Shown in pieces: positions 29,005 through 37,288 of a DNA stretch of 64,000 bases. The stretch lies in NCBI GenBank assembly GCA_965240325.2, contig OZ251253.1, positions 744,001-808,000 on the forward strand, read 5' to 3'. The translations under genes and the position numbers were made by a program. The number at the start of each line of letters is the position of its first letter. Position 1 is the stretch's first letter. A model generated the notes under the pieces. It was not told the DNA's origin and ran no database searches. It saw only the letters and a program-made list of their open reading frames with translations. This stretch comes from Rebecca billardiae RCC1528 (lineage: Eukaryota > Haptophyta).

Positions 29005-30915
29005 CGCGCTGCGCCGTGCTCGGCGGCGGCGCCGGCGCGCGCCGCGCGGCGTGCGTGGTGCGAGCCGTCTGCGCCGGCGTGCGCCGTCTGCCTCGCCTCG
29101 TCCGAGTCGTGCGCGTTGAGCGCGTGCGCCACGTGCAGCAGCCCCACGTACCCCTGCGCCAGCTCCGGCCCCAGCGCGGCCAGCTCCTCCGCCGCGCCCT
29201 TGAGCGCAGACGCGGCCGCGGCCAGGGCGGAGAAGTCGCCGACGCTGACGGCGCCGCGCTCGACCTCCCAGCCGCAGAGCAGCAGGGTGAGCGCGTAGAG
29301 CAGCGTGTTGAGCTGCGTCGCCGTGCGGCCCGCCACGTACGAGCAGAAGAACGAGTGGAACACCTGCACGCGCGCAGGGCCGGCGGGGTACGGGTACGGG
29401 TGCGGGCAGGGGTAAGGGGTAGGGTTGCGCCGCGCACACGTGTCGGGGCGGGGCGGGGCGCGCGGCAGCAGCGGGGCGCGCGGCGCGCGGCGGGCGCCCG
29501 GCGCGAGGTGCGCGCGCGCCGCGGCGCGACCCCGCGGCCTGCCGCGCGCGGCGCGCGCCGCCCCGCTCGGCCCGCACCCGCTGGTTGTGCACGTGCAGCG
29601 CGTCGGCAAACGTCTGCGCGTCGTGCCACGGCGCCGAGGGCCTCGGCTCGTGCGCCGAGCGCTGCGCCGCGCGGCGCGCGAGCGTGAGCGAGGCGAGGGT
29701 GCGCACGCGCGCGCCCCACTGGAGCACGCGGCCGGCGAGGTCGACGCAGTGCGCCTTGCGCCAGCCGAACAGCGGCACCACCGGCCCGACGCTCACCACC
29801 CCCAGCGCCAGCACCGCCGGGCCGATCGCGGTGCGCGCGTGCCGCACGCTGAACAGTGACACCGCCAGCAGCGCGGCCGCCGAGCAGAGGATGCGCGTGC
29901 CGGAGAAGAGCAAGCCCCACACGTGGTGCACCGCCGCGTACGCCGCGTCGAGCGCGAGCACGCCGCGCGTCGCCGGCCGCGCGCCCATCCCCAGCGCGCG
30001 CGCGCCGCCGCCGCGCGCGTCGGCGCCCGCGTCCGCGTCCGCGTCCGCCGGCTTGGCTCGCGCGGGCGCGGCGCGCCCGGCGTGTGCCGCCGCCGCGGCG
30101 TGCGCGTCGGACGCGGCCATCTGCGAGCGCATGAGGACGTGCATGAGCTCCTCGGTGGTGGAGGTGATCGGCACCGTCGCCTCGTACGCGTACGCCGCGC
30201 GCTGCTCCACCTCGAAGATCGCCACGTACGCGAGCACGAGCAGCAGCAGCCCGTCGAGCGCGCCCGCGCCGCGCGCGTGCTGCCCGCCCTCGCCCCCGCC
30301 CGCGCCCCCGCCCGCGCCCCCGCCCGCGCCCCCGCGCGCGACGCTGTTGACCTCGTCGACGACGTGGCCGAGGAGCGCGGAGATCGCGGCGGGGGCGAGG
30401 CCGCGGACGACCTGGCACGCGAGCGGCACGGCCGCCGCGCGCGCCTTCCGCCGCCACACGAAGCGCACGAACGCGGCGCACGCGCGCACCATGCCGACGC
30501 GCCGCGTGTCGAGCACGTCCGCGCCGCACGGCCACGGCCGCTCGGCGCCGAGCCACGCGCTGAGCGGCGGGATGGGCGGCGAGGAGATGTCGTGGGGCAC
30601 CGGCGCGTCGAGCCACATCCGGTTGCGGTACAGCCGCCACCAGCTCAGCGTGTACCGCCGCTCGCGCGCGAGCGCCGCCGGCAGCGCCGCGATGATGGCC
30701 TGCTCCTCGCCCGTCGCGCGCGGGTCGGTCACGAGGCGCGCGCGCGGCGCGCGCGCGAGCGGGCCCTCGGGGAAGCCGCGCGGCAGGCCGATGTCCTCCT
30801 GCCACGAGCGGTCCTCCACCGCCGGGTCGAACGCCTCGTCTGCCCCGACCCACGCGGCCGCGTCGTGCGCATCGTCAGCGTAGGACATCTCGTCGGCGGC
30901 GGCCCGCGCGGCCAT
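28464..30915 (-). CDS. ABC-type transmembrane-domain protein lacking an ATPase domain
   Basis: Exons 29578-30915 and 28464-29363, joined by a GTGCGG...CAG intron in phase 0; 745 aa. Hydrophobic helices are seen around ACQVVRGLAPAAISALLGHV, GLLLLVLAYVAIFEVEQRAA and in the paired stretch LLFSGTRILCSAAALLAV / IGPAVLALGVVSVGPVVPLF. A last segment, TLLYALTLLLCGWEVERGAV followed by [15 protein letters not shown], resembles the end of a type I ABC exporter membrane domain, where the lipid-facing helix is followed by G-x-x-T/S-x-G-D-x-x. No Walker A, LSGGQ or Walker B follows. Instead there is a ~220-residue Gly/Ala/Pro-rich tail. It might pair with a separate ATPase or have a non-transport role. The start at 30915 (MAARAAADEM) was preferred over 31032, which lies inside an inverted-repeat element. 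Confidence 0.6.
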
Positions 30916-30966
30916 CGTTCTGATCCGGGCCCGGGCGACCTGCCGACCTTGGCTGACGACGCGACC

Positions 30967-31960
30967 TATCTCTTTGTTGGCCGAAGATACGCTAGCGTCC
31001 TTCCGACCACAAAATCGCGGAAAACGCCGCAATCGCTTGGTTTTCAGACCTCGGCCCCAGCGGCAAATGCGTTCAGCGACCTCGAAAACCTTGGGACCCG
31101 CTCGGGTTTGGGCGTCAGGTGCCGCAGGCGACCGTCCGACCGCCGGAACCGTCCAAAAGTCGAAGGACGCTAGCGTATCTTCCTTTTGAGGGTGCCGGTA
31201 GTACGCTAGCGCCGGCTATGTTCGAGACCTCAGAGGCTAAGACTTCAGCCAGAGGTGCCCCAGGAGGTGCCCAACATGATTGACTTAATGGGCAGCAAGC
31301 GCCGCGCACGTCAGAGAGCTCCACGACTGACGTTTTGAGAGACACGCTCAGCGACGCGCGGCGCGGGCTCGTCCGTCGTCGTCGGACGACCAACAGCACT
31401 GAGGGGTCACGGCGACAGCACACAGGGCGGGCTAGTCGGCGGGACGTGCGGCATTCGCGACTCCATCAACCGTTGACGAGCGCGCGGTGGCAGCGGCGCG
31501 CTGGTCGCACCTGCAACGCCCTGCTCAGGCACCGCGGCCACCGCGCTGCTGGCCACGCCCACGGCTCGCGCCGCAGCGGCCGCGCATAGCTTGCACTGGC
31601 GCAATTGGCGTGGCGTGCGGCAGCGCGGTGGCACTCGGGGCGATGACGTTGACAATGATAAGTTGCCCCATCGCCACAGCCCGCTCGAAGCCCTGCGCCG
31701 CGCCGCTTTCCTCCGCCTCACGCCGCGCAGCGCCGCAGTCATCCAAATCACGACCGTCGTCGAGCGCGGTCGCCTCTGGAGGGCCGTCGTCGGCATCAGA
31801 AGAGAAGGTCTCGTCATGTGAGTTGTCGTTGAGGTCCCAGGCATCAATCGCGCCCGCGGCCGCCCTCGCGCGCGCCCCCTACGCGCCGTCAGAGCTCACG
31901 CGCGCCGGGGCGCCATCGAAGATACGCTAGCGTATCTTCCCCGCGGCCAACAAAGAGATA
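30967..31960. mobile_element. Composite element bounded by inverted repeats
   Basis: TATCTCTTTGTTGGCC + GAAGATACGCTAGCGT at 30967-30998 recurs inverted at 31918-31960, with a 5-nt insertion (GCGGG) between the two 16-bp blocks. Inside the left end a 200-bp unit (30983-31182) has its own perfect 21-bp inverted repeats. The right end is a 22-bp palindrome (31918-31939), as if two ends abutted. A minus-strand frame 31879-31525 codes an acidic peptide (for example WDLNDNSHDETFSSDADDG) with no known domain. It looks like a non-autonomous DNA transposon or an element that inserted into another copy. No clear target-site duplication is seen. Confidence 0.6.
30983..31182. mobile_element. 200-bp MITE-like unit with 21-bp terminal inverted repeats
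   Basis: GAAGATACGCTAGCGTCCTT-C at 30983-31003 is matched exactly, inverted, at 31162-31182, and both are followed inwards by GAC (after one extra C on the left). The interior is unremarkable, non-coding and moderately GC-rich. Size and structure fit a miniature inverted-repeat element. It sits within 70 bp of the start of the ABC-like gene. Confidence 0.7.
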
Positions 31961-32240
31961 CATTCCCTACTACATCCTCATCCTGTCGGCGCGCTGTCGC
32001 ATCGGCGCCCAGTCGGCGAGTTCGGACGACGACGTTTTGTGGACGACGGTGGGGCGAGGACGACGGGCGCTGGCGCGCCGCGAGGCGGCCGCAGCCCTCA
32101 TCCAGGCCTCGCAGGCGGACGGCTGAACGATTTTTTCCGGCGGCGCTACCATCGGCGACGGCTTCATGGGCGGTGACAGTTGGCGGGTGTCAATCTCGCC
32201 TGCCTGAGCTGTGTGCGTCTCTTATTCTTAGTAAACTGTA
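31959..32240 (+). repeat. Dispersed repeat A, copy 3
   Basis: A 282-bp copy from TACATTCCCTACTACATCCT to TTAGTAAACTGTA. It aligns along its full length with 11657-11958, apart from short deletions. Its first two bases overlap the end of the inverted-repeat element at 30967-31960, so the two are directly abutted. Confidence 0.85.
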
Positions 32241-32276
32241 GCTAGACTGGGGACAGCTGTAAGCTGTTAGTACACG

Positions 32277-32315
32277 CCTTAACCAAGTGTGCACGTTAAA
32301 ACATAGTAAACTGTA
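32277..32315 (+). repeat. 39-bp repeat motif B, copy 2
   Basis: CCTTAACCAAGTGTGCACGT then TAAAACATAGTAAACTGTA, nearly identical to 11506-11544. Here it lies 36 bp after repeat A; in the other locus it lies about 110 bp before it. Confidence 0.85.
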
Positions 32316-32758
32316 CACACCTGCAGATTTTTTAAATTCCCCTTTATAACGGGCTCCGGGTGATCAGACTGGCGGCCGAAGCCTCCAGCCCTACCCTGGC
32401 CAGCCCCCAACCAACCACCACCCTCACCCAACCTCAAACCACTGACCGATACACCGAGTGCCTTGACACCACTCCGCTGTGGACAGCCCGCCTCCAGAGG
32501 GGGCGGGGGTATGCCATTGCCGACAGCATACAAGCCCAACACAGAGTGAGAGTGCAGTTTGTACAGTCGTCTGCTGACCGAAGCTGCTCGCCGCGCCCGT
32601 CGGGGATGCTCACACTCTCACAGCCACAGTCGTCAGTATCGCGCGCCCTGCGCGCAGCCACGCGCCCACCCCCCACGCGCCGCGCGCACCATCACCCGCC
32701 GTGGGCGCGCCCGCTGCGGCGCAGCAGCGGCTCCGCCTCCACACCGGCCAGCAGCGCG

Positions 32759-34198
32759 TCACACGGCGTGCTGCTCGGCCGCGCTCACGGCCGCGGGCAG
32801 CGGCGCGGGCTCGACCGGCCCGTCGGCGGGCGCGGCGCGCGGCGACGGCGGCGAGGCGGCGCCCATCAGCTGCGGGAACGAGCGCCGGCGCCCGCCGCCG
32901 CGCGAGCCGCCGCGCGAGCCGTCGGCCTCGTCGCCCGACGTGAGCGGCGTGCCGCCCCGGCTCCCGCGCCGCGCCGCCCGCGCCGCGCCCGCGCCGCTGT
33001 CCGCCGCCCTGAGGAATCGCATCGTCTCAGACAGCTGCGCCACGTCCTCCGGCTTGCGCGGAAGTCCGGCCGCGTGGCGGAGTCCGGCGAAGTGGCGGCC
33101 GCACGGCGGCGGCAGCGCGAGCGTCTTGAGCGCGAGCATCGCCACGTTCGACAGCGGCGCCCGCCAGAACCGGTCCGACCCCGGCGAGTACGCGGGCGGC
33201 ATCTCATCCGGCTCGAAGGGACGGAAGGCGGGGTCGCGCCACGCCTGCAGCTCGGCCGAGGTGGGCGCGCGCGCGCGCGCGCGCGGCGTGGCGGCGCCGC
33301 CGGCTTCGACGGAGCCGCCGGTCTCCGACGCGGCGTCGGCGAGCTTGGCCGCGAACGCGTCGGCCACGTCCTCGTCCGACGGCGCCGCCGACGAGCGCCC
33401 GCGCCGCTGCGGCTGCGCGCGGCCGTCGCGCGGCCGGCTGTGCTTGGCGCGCAACACGGAGCGCTCGGCCGCGCGCGCCATCGCGGCGACGATGACGGCC
33501 TGCCACGCCTGGCGCACGATCGACGGCCCGCGGGAGAGCTCGCGCAGCCGCTCCGCCTCGATCGAGAACGTGCGCACCTCCGAGCGCGCGATCGCCACCA
33601 TGTCCGCCTCCACAAACCCCACGTGCGTGCCGAAGAGGTTGAGGTAGCGAAACTCGAACAGGTCGCCCGAGAAGAGCTGGAACGAGCGCGAGCCGTCGGG
33701 CACGGTGACGGTGGCGTCGACGTGGCCCTGGATGACGATGTGCACGCGTTTTCCCGTGCTCCCGTCGGTGATCACGTCCCCGGGCGCGTACTCGCGGAAC
33801 TCCGCGCCCGCCAGCACCTGGCTCTTGAAGAGCAGCCGCGTGATCCCGGAGCGGCGGTAGAACATGCGGTACAGCTCCTCCTCGGGCTCGGAGAGGTGGA
33901 CGGCGCGCTCGTCGCGGAGGAGGTGCACGAACGACGCGCCGTGCACGTAGATCCCGAGCAGCGACCACACCACCGTGTCCAGCGCCACAAAGTGCGGCGT
34001 GGACACAAAGCCGGGCCAGAGCGGGAAGCCGGTGAGCGCGTTGGCGAGCAGGCCGCAGTAGCCGAGCAGCAGGCAGAGGCGGATGATGAGCAGGTCGGCG
34101 AAGACGCCCGCGCACAGGAAGGACAGGTTGGCCAGCTGGCCCACCACGCCGGCGGGCGTGCCGAGCAGCACGCCGCCGCCGCCGCCGCCGTCGGACAT
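32759..34198 (-). CDS. Popeye-domain-like (POPDC) membrane protein
   Basis: A 479-aa single-exon protein. About three transmembrane helices in the first 110 residues (SFLCAGVFADLLIIRLCLLL, LLANALTGFPLWPGF, VVWSLLGIYVHGASFVHLL) are followed by EPEEELYRMFYRRSGITRLL. Then comes a cyclic-nucleotide-binding-like beta-roll: REYAPGDVITDGS, KRVHIVIQGHVDATVTVPDG, FQLFSGDLFEFRYL. Helices plus an LY..LF-type linker plus a cNMP-like roll is the layout of animal Popeye proteins, which bind cAMP in membranes. The phosphate-binding arginine motif of classical cNBDs is not evident. The last ~220 residues are low complexity, with Ser/Arg/Gly repeats. The frame is open further upstream (to 34924) only because it is antisense to the aldo-keto reductase gene. 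It shares a promoter with that gene. Confidence 0.7.
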   Translation of the reverse strand: MSDGGGGGGVLLGTPAGVVGQLANLSFLCAGVFADLLIIRLCLLLGYCGLLANALTGFPLWPGFVSTPHFVALDTVVWSLLGIYVHGASFVHLLRDERAVHLSEPEEELYRMFYRRSGITRLLFKSQVLAGAEFREYAPGDVITDGSTGKRVHIVIQGHVDATVTVPDGSRSFQLFSGDLFEFRYLNLFGTHVGFVEADMVAIARSEVRTFSIEAERLRELSRGPSIVRQAWQAVIVAAMARAAERSVLRAKHSRPRDGRAQPQRRGRSSAAPSDEDVADAFAAKLADAASETGGSVEAGGAATPRARARAPTSAELQAWRDPAFRPFEPDEMPPAYSPGSDRFWRAPLSNVAMLALKTLALPPPCGRHFAGLRHAAGLPRKPEDVAQLSETMRFLRAADSGAGAARAARRGSRGGTPLTSGDEADGSRGGSRGGGRRRSFPQLMGAASPPSPRAAPADGPVEPAPLPAAVSAAEQHAV

Positions 34199-34328
34199 GG
34201 CGGCCGGGCTCCGGCTCGAGCAAGGCGCCACCACGCGTGCACGGCAGCGCTCAAGATTCGCCCCGCTCGGCTGCTGCCCACGGGCGCGGCAGGACCGGCA
34301 CTGGCCGTCCACGGCCAGGCCGACAGCA
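34199..34328. promoter_or_regulatory. Shared 130-bp divergent promoter
   Basis: Only 130 bp separate the Popeye-like ATG (34198, minus) from the aldo-keto reductase ATG (34329, plus), so the two must use overlapping control elements. No TATA box is visible. Confidence 0.55.
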
Positions 34329-35279
34329 ATGGCGACGGTCACCTTGCCAAATGGCGTTGAGATGCCGGCGCTCGGCTTCGGCTGCGCCTTCGGCAACTGG
34401 ACAAACGCCGATGAGTTCCTCGGCTTCACACCCGAGGAGGCGTGGCCCGCGATCGCCAAGGCGATCCGCGCGGGCTTCAAGCACTTTGACACTGCGCTGG
34501 TGTACGGCACGCAGCGCGCACTTGGCACGCAGCTGGGCATGGCGTACGCGGACGGGACGCTGCGTCGATCGGACGTATTCATCACCACCAAGGTGTTCCA
34601 CCCTCCAGCGGGCATCGCGCTCAACACCCTGGGCAACACGCTCGACATGACCGACACCGCCATCGACGTGCCCGCGCGAGTCCGGCACGACGTCGAGCGC
34701 TGCCTCGACGAGCTCGGGCACGGGCGCGTGGACCTGCTCCTGATGCACTGGCCCGGCGCCGGGAGCGACGCCGCGCTCAACCGCAGCCTGCGCAGGCAGT
34801 GCTGGCGGGTGTTTGAGGAGCTGTACGAGCGCAAGCTCACGCGCGCGATCGGCGTGTCCAACTTCACGGCGCGCCACCTGCAGCAGCTGCTGGAGGACGG
34901 GTGCGCGGTGCGCCCGCACGTCAACCAGGTCGAGGTCTCGCCCTATTACGCGAACGCCGAGACGGTCGACTTCTGCAAGGAGCACGGCATCGTCGTCGAG
35001 GCATGGGCGCCATTCGGCTCAGGCGCGACGGGCGTGCTGCAGGACACGCTGCTCAACGACCTCGCCGCCAAGCACGGGCGGAACGTCGGCCAGGTCGTCC
35101 TGCGCTGGCTCTCGCAGCGCGGCATCGTCTCCCTCCCGAAGAGCTCCAGCCTCGAGCGCATGCGCAGCAATCTCGACATCTTCGACTTTGAGCTCACGGC
35201 GGACGAGGTTGGCCAGATCTCTGCGCTCGACAAGGGCCGCAGCTCGGTGCCGAGCAACGAGGCATCGACCATCGCGTAA
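34329..35279 (+). CDS. Aldo-keto reductase
   Basis: A 316-aa NADPH-dependent carbonyl reductase of the AKR superfamily, single exon, full length. The complete catalytic tetrad is present: Asp54 and Tyr59 in AGFKHFDTALVYG, Lys88 in FITTKVF, His140 in VDLLLMHWPG. Family motifs include the N-terminal PALGFGCAFGN, the barrel signatures RAIGVSNFTARHLQQLLEDG and HVNQVEVSPYYANAETVDFC, and the NADPH-binding loop IVSLPKSSSLERMRSNLDIF. The start at 34329 places the first beta-strand at residue 3 as usual; upstream codons in the same frame belong to the promoter region. A 30-residue insert (about 95-118) before the helix leading to His140 is a little longer than usual. The substrate cannot be predicted. 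Confidence 0.93.
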   Translation: MATVTLPNGVEMPALGFGCAFGNWTNADEFLGFTPEEAWPAIAKAIRAGFKHFDTALVYGTQRALGTQLGMAYADGTLRRSDVFITTKVFHPPAGIALNTLGNTLDMTDTAIDVPARVRHDVERCLDELGHGRVDLLLMHWPGAGSDAALNRSLRRQCWRVFEELYERKLTRAIGVSNFTARHLQQLLEDGCAVRPHVNQVEVSPYYANAETVDFCKEHGIVVEAWAPFGSGATGVLQDTLLNDLAAKHGRNVGQVVLRWLSQRGIVSLPKSSSLERMRSNLDIFDFELTADEVGQISALDKGRSSVPSNEASTIA

Positions 35280-35643
35280 GTGCGCGCGGGCCCGGATCGG
35301 ACGACGAGTAGGGATACGTCCGGACCGAGGGCGAAATCTCGGCCGCCATCGCGGAGCCCATCAAATCGACCGCGCCGGCGGTTCCCGGGCCCCGCCAATG
35401 GCGGGGCGTATATGCTCACGGTGCGATGCTACTGCCTGTTCGTCAGAATCTGATGCCACGATGACGAGACAGTCGTCATGATGACGACGATGAGTGTCAG
35501 AGTGATGCTGCGGATGACGACTGCTTGTCCGTTGTCGACTATAAGCCTGAATAAGGCCCCGCCCTCACGCGGCACTCCGCCCAGCAGCACTATTAATATA
35601 CATCGTATATATATATATTAATATATGCCATATATGACATTAT

Positions 35644-35689
<46 letters not shown>

Positions 35690-35959
35690 GGCATATATTA
35701 GCGCATCGTCAGGCGCCGGCGGTGCGTCATATCATCAGTCCCCGCGCGCCGCCGGGCGGCCCGGGACACGGTCACGGGACATATCGACCGCGTCTCGATC
35801 GGCCCGGCCGTGACGCCGTCTGCGCGGATGCCGGGAATATGGGACGATGATGGACGATGATATGATCGATCTGCCAGTCGCGGCACGGTATTAGCGCAGC
35901 ACTCATCGCCACGATCGTCGCGCGTCATCGCGCGCAGTATCGCGCGCGCACGCCCCGCG
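35280..35959. other. Intergenic region with TA tract
   Basis: About 680 bp between the 3' ends of the aldo-keto reductase (+) and ARM-repeat (-) genes. It is AT-richer than the genes and includes an interrupted TA region (35595-35645) and a pure TA tract (35649-35689). No gene seen. Confidence 0.6.
35649..35689. repeat. TA dinucleotide microsatellite
   Basis: A pure TA tract of about 40 bp in the spacer between two convergent genes. Confidence 0.95.
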
Positions 35960-37174
35960 TCAGGTCACAGCGGGCGGCTCACCCGCACTCGCCGCCAGCG
36001 GCTCGACCGTCGGCCGCTCGGCGCCGCGTGCGCGCGGCGCGGCCGCGAGCGCGCGCGCGGCCGCGTCCGCGGCGGTCGGCACGCGCCACGACGCGTGCGC
36101 GGGCGCGTCGGGCGCGAGGCGCTCGCCGAGCATGCCGAGCGAGACGGAGAGCGAGAGCACGCGCTTGAACGCCGCGCGCTTCGCGTTCGACGCCTCCTCC
36201 GGCCCGAGCTCCGGCCCCACCACGTTGAGCAGCGCGCCGGTCGCGGTTGTGCGGCACTCCTGGTCGGTCGCAAACAGCAGGTCCGTGAGGGGCCCGGCCG
36301 CGTCGAGCGCTCGGATCTGCTCGCGGGCGAGGGTCTCGCGCGCGAGGTTCTGCAGGGCGCCGGCGGCGGAGGCGCACGGCTGCGCCGCCGGCGCGCGGAG
36401 CAGCGCGACCAGCGGGCCGATCGCCCCCGCCTCGCGCAGCGGGCCGATCGCGGCGGGCTCAGAGCTCAAGTTGTGCACCGCGCCGACAGCGCGCGTGCGC
36501 ACGCGCGCGTCCGCGTCGGCGAGGAGCGGCACGAGGGGCGGGCCGGCGCCGGCGGCGACGGCGGCCTCGCGCCCGTCCTTCTGGTACGCGATCGACTGGA
36601 TCGCCCCCGCCGCGTTCGCGCGCACGTCCGCCCGCCCCGTGCGCAGGTGCGGCAGCAGCAGCGCCACGCACCGCCGGCCCAGCGCCAGCTGCACATTGGC
36701 GAGCTCGTAGCACAGGTTGAGCAGCACGTTGCACGCCTCGGCGGTGGCGCGCTCGGAGGGCGGCGCGGCGAGGAGCTCGCACAGCGCGCCCATCGTCCGC
36801 GCGCCCAGCCGCTCGCGGTTGCCCTCCTTCCGGCTCAGGATCTTGAGCGCGAGCAGCGCGCCCACCACGAGCCGCTCGTGGCCCGCGCGCACCGCCGCGC
36901 CGAGCAGCGGGCCGACGGCGCGCGTGTCGTCCACGCCGCCGGCGATGAAGTTGGGCGAGCTCGCGGGGTGCTCGTTCGCCGAGACGAACGCCTCGAGCGC
37001 GTGCATCAGCTTGTTCGGCCGCGACTCGACCGCGTCCGGGTGTCGGCGCAGCAGCTCGCTCACCTCGTCGATCGACGAGAACGGCGGCGGCGGTGCGGAC
37101 GGGTCGGCGGGGAGGAGGAAGGCGGAGGCGGACGCGTCGCGGTGGAGGGCGGAGCGCGAGGTGACGCCGTGCAT
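35960..37174 (-). CDS. Armadillo-repeat protein
   Basis: A 404-aa single-exon protein built of about six to seven ARM/HEAT-type helical units between residues about 80 and 330. Unit cores include VVGALLALKILSRKEGNRER, TAEACNVLLNLCYE, VRANAAGAIQSIAYQKDGRE, VRTRAVGAVHNLSSEPAAIG, CASAAGALQNLARETLAREQ and RTTATGALLNVVG. Such solenoids bind other proteins or peptides, and nothing points to a specific partner. The N-terminus (before 60) and the Ala-rich C-terminus look disordered. It diverges from the GT31-like gene over 114 bp. Confidence 0.8.
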   Translation of the reverse strand: MHGVTSRSALHRDASASAFLLPADPSAPPPPFSSIDEVSELLRRHPDAVESRPNKLMHALEAFVSANEHPASSPNFIAGGVDDTRAVGPLLGAAVRAGHERLVVGALLALKILSRKEGNRERLGARTMGALCELLAAPPSERATAEACNVLLNLCYELANVQLALGRRCVALLLPHLRTGRADVRANAAGAIQSIAYQKDGREAAVAAGAGPPLVPLLADADARVRTRAVGAVHNLSSEPAAIGPLREAGAIGPLVALLRAPAAQPCASAAGALQNLARETLAREQIRALDAAGPLTDLLFATDQECRTTATGALLNVVGPELGPEEASNAKRAAFKRVLSLSVSLGMLGERLAPDAPAHASWRVPTAADAAARALAAAPRARGAERPTVEPLAASAGEPPAVT

Positions 37175-37288
37175 GCCGCGTGCGCGCCGGCCGAGCGCAG
37201 CGCGCGCCCGCCGAGCGCACCGCGCGCGCCCCCCGGGTGGTGTGTGCAGAGGGCGGCAACGGCAGGTTCAGGTGCAGTCGAGCTGACG
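37175..37288. promoter_or_regulatory. Shared 114-bp divergent promoter
   Basis: The ARM-repeat gene (-) and the GT31-like gene (+) start only 114 bp apart. GC-rich with no visible TATA box; inferred from gene geometry. Confidence 0.5.

Larger units (their letters stand above)
30916..32758. other. Insertion-rich spacer
   Basis: About 1.8 kb between the start of the ABC-like gene (-) and the 3' end of the Popeye-like gene (-). It contains a nested inverted-repeat element (30967-31960), dispersed repeat A copy 3 and motif B copy 2. From 32320 to 32758 no structure or gene is recognised; the + strand frame there belongs to the antisense of the Popeye-like gene. Confidence 0.6.

Noticed and set aside
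29364-29577. Telomere-like GGGTA/GGGTTG repeats in the ABC-like gene intron
   Set aside because: Only a few irregular units inside a spliced intron; not a telomeric tract.
34199-34924. Upstream extension of the Popeye-like frame
   Set aside because: It is the antisense of the aldo-keto reductase coding sequence; the ATG at 34198 gives a sensible membrane protein.
36095-37288. Upstream extension of the GT31-like frame
   Set aside because: It is antisense to the ARM-repeat gene; the signal-anchor ATG at 37289 is the natural start.
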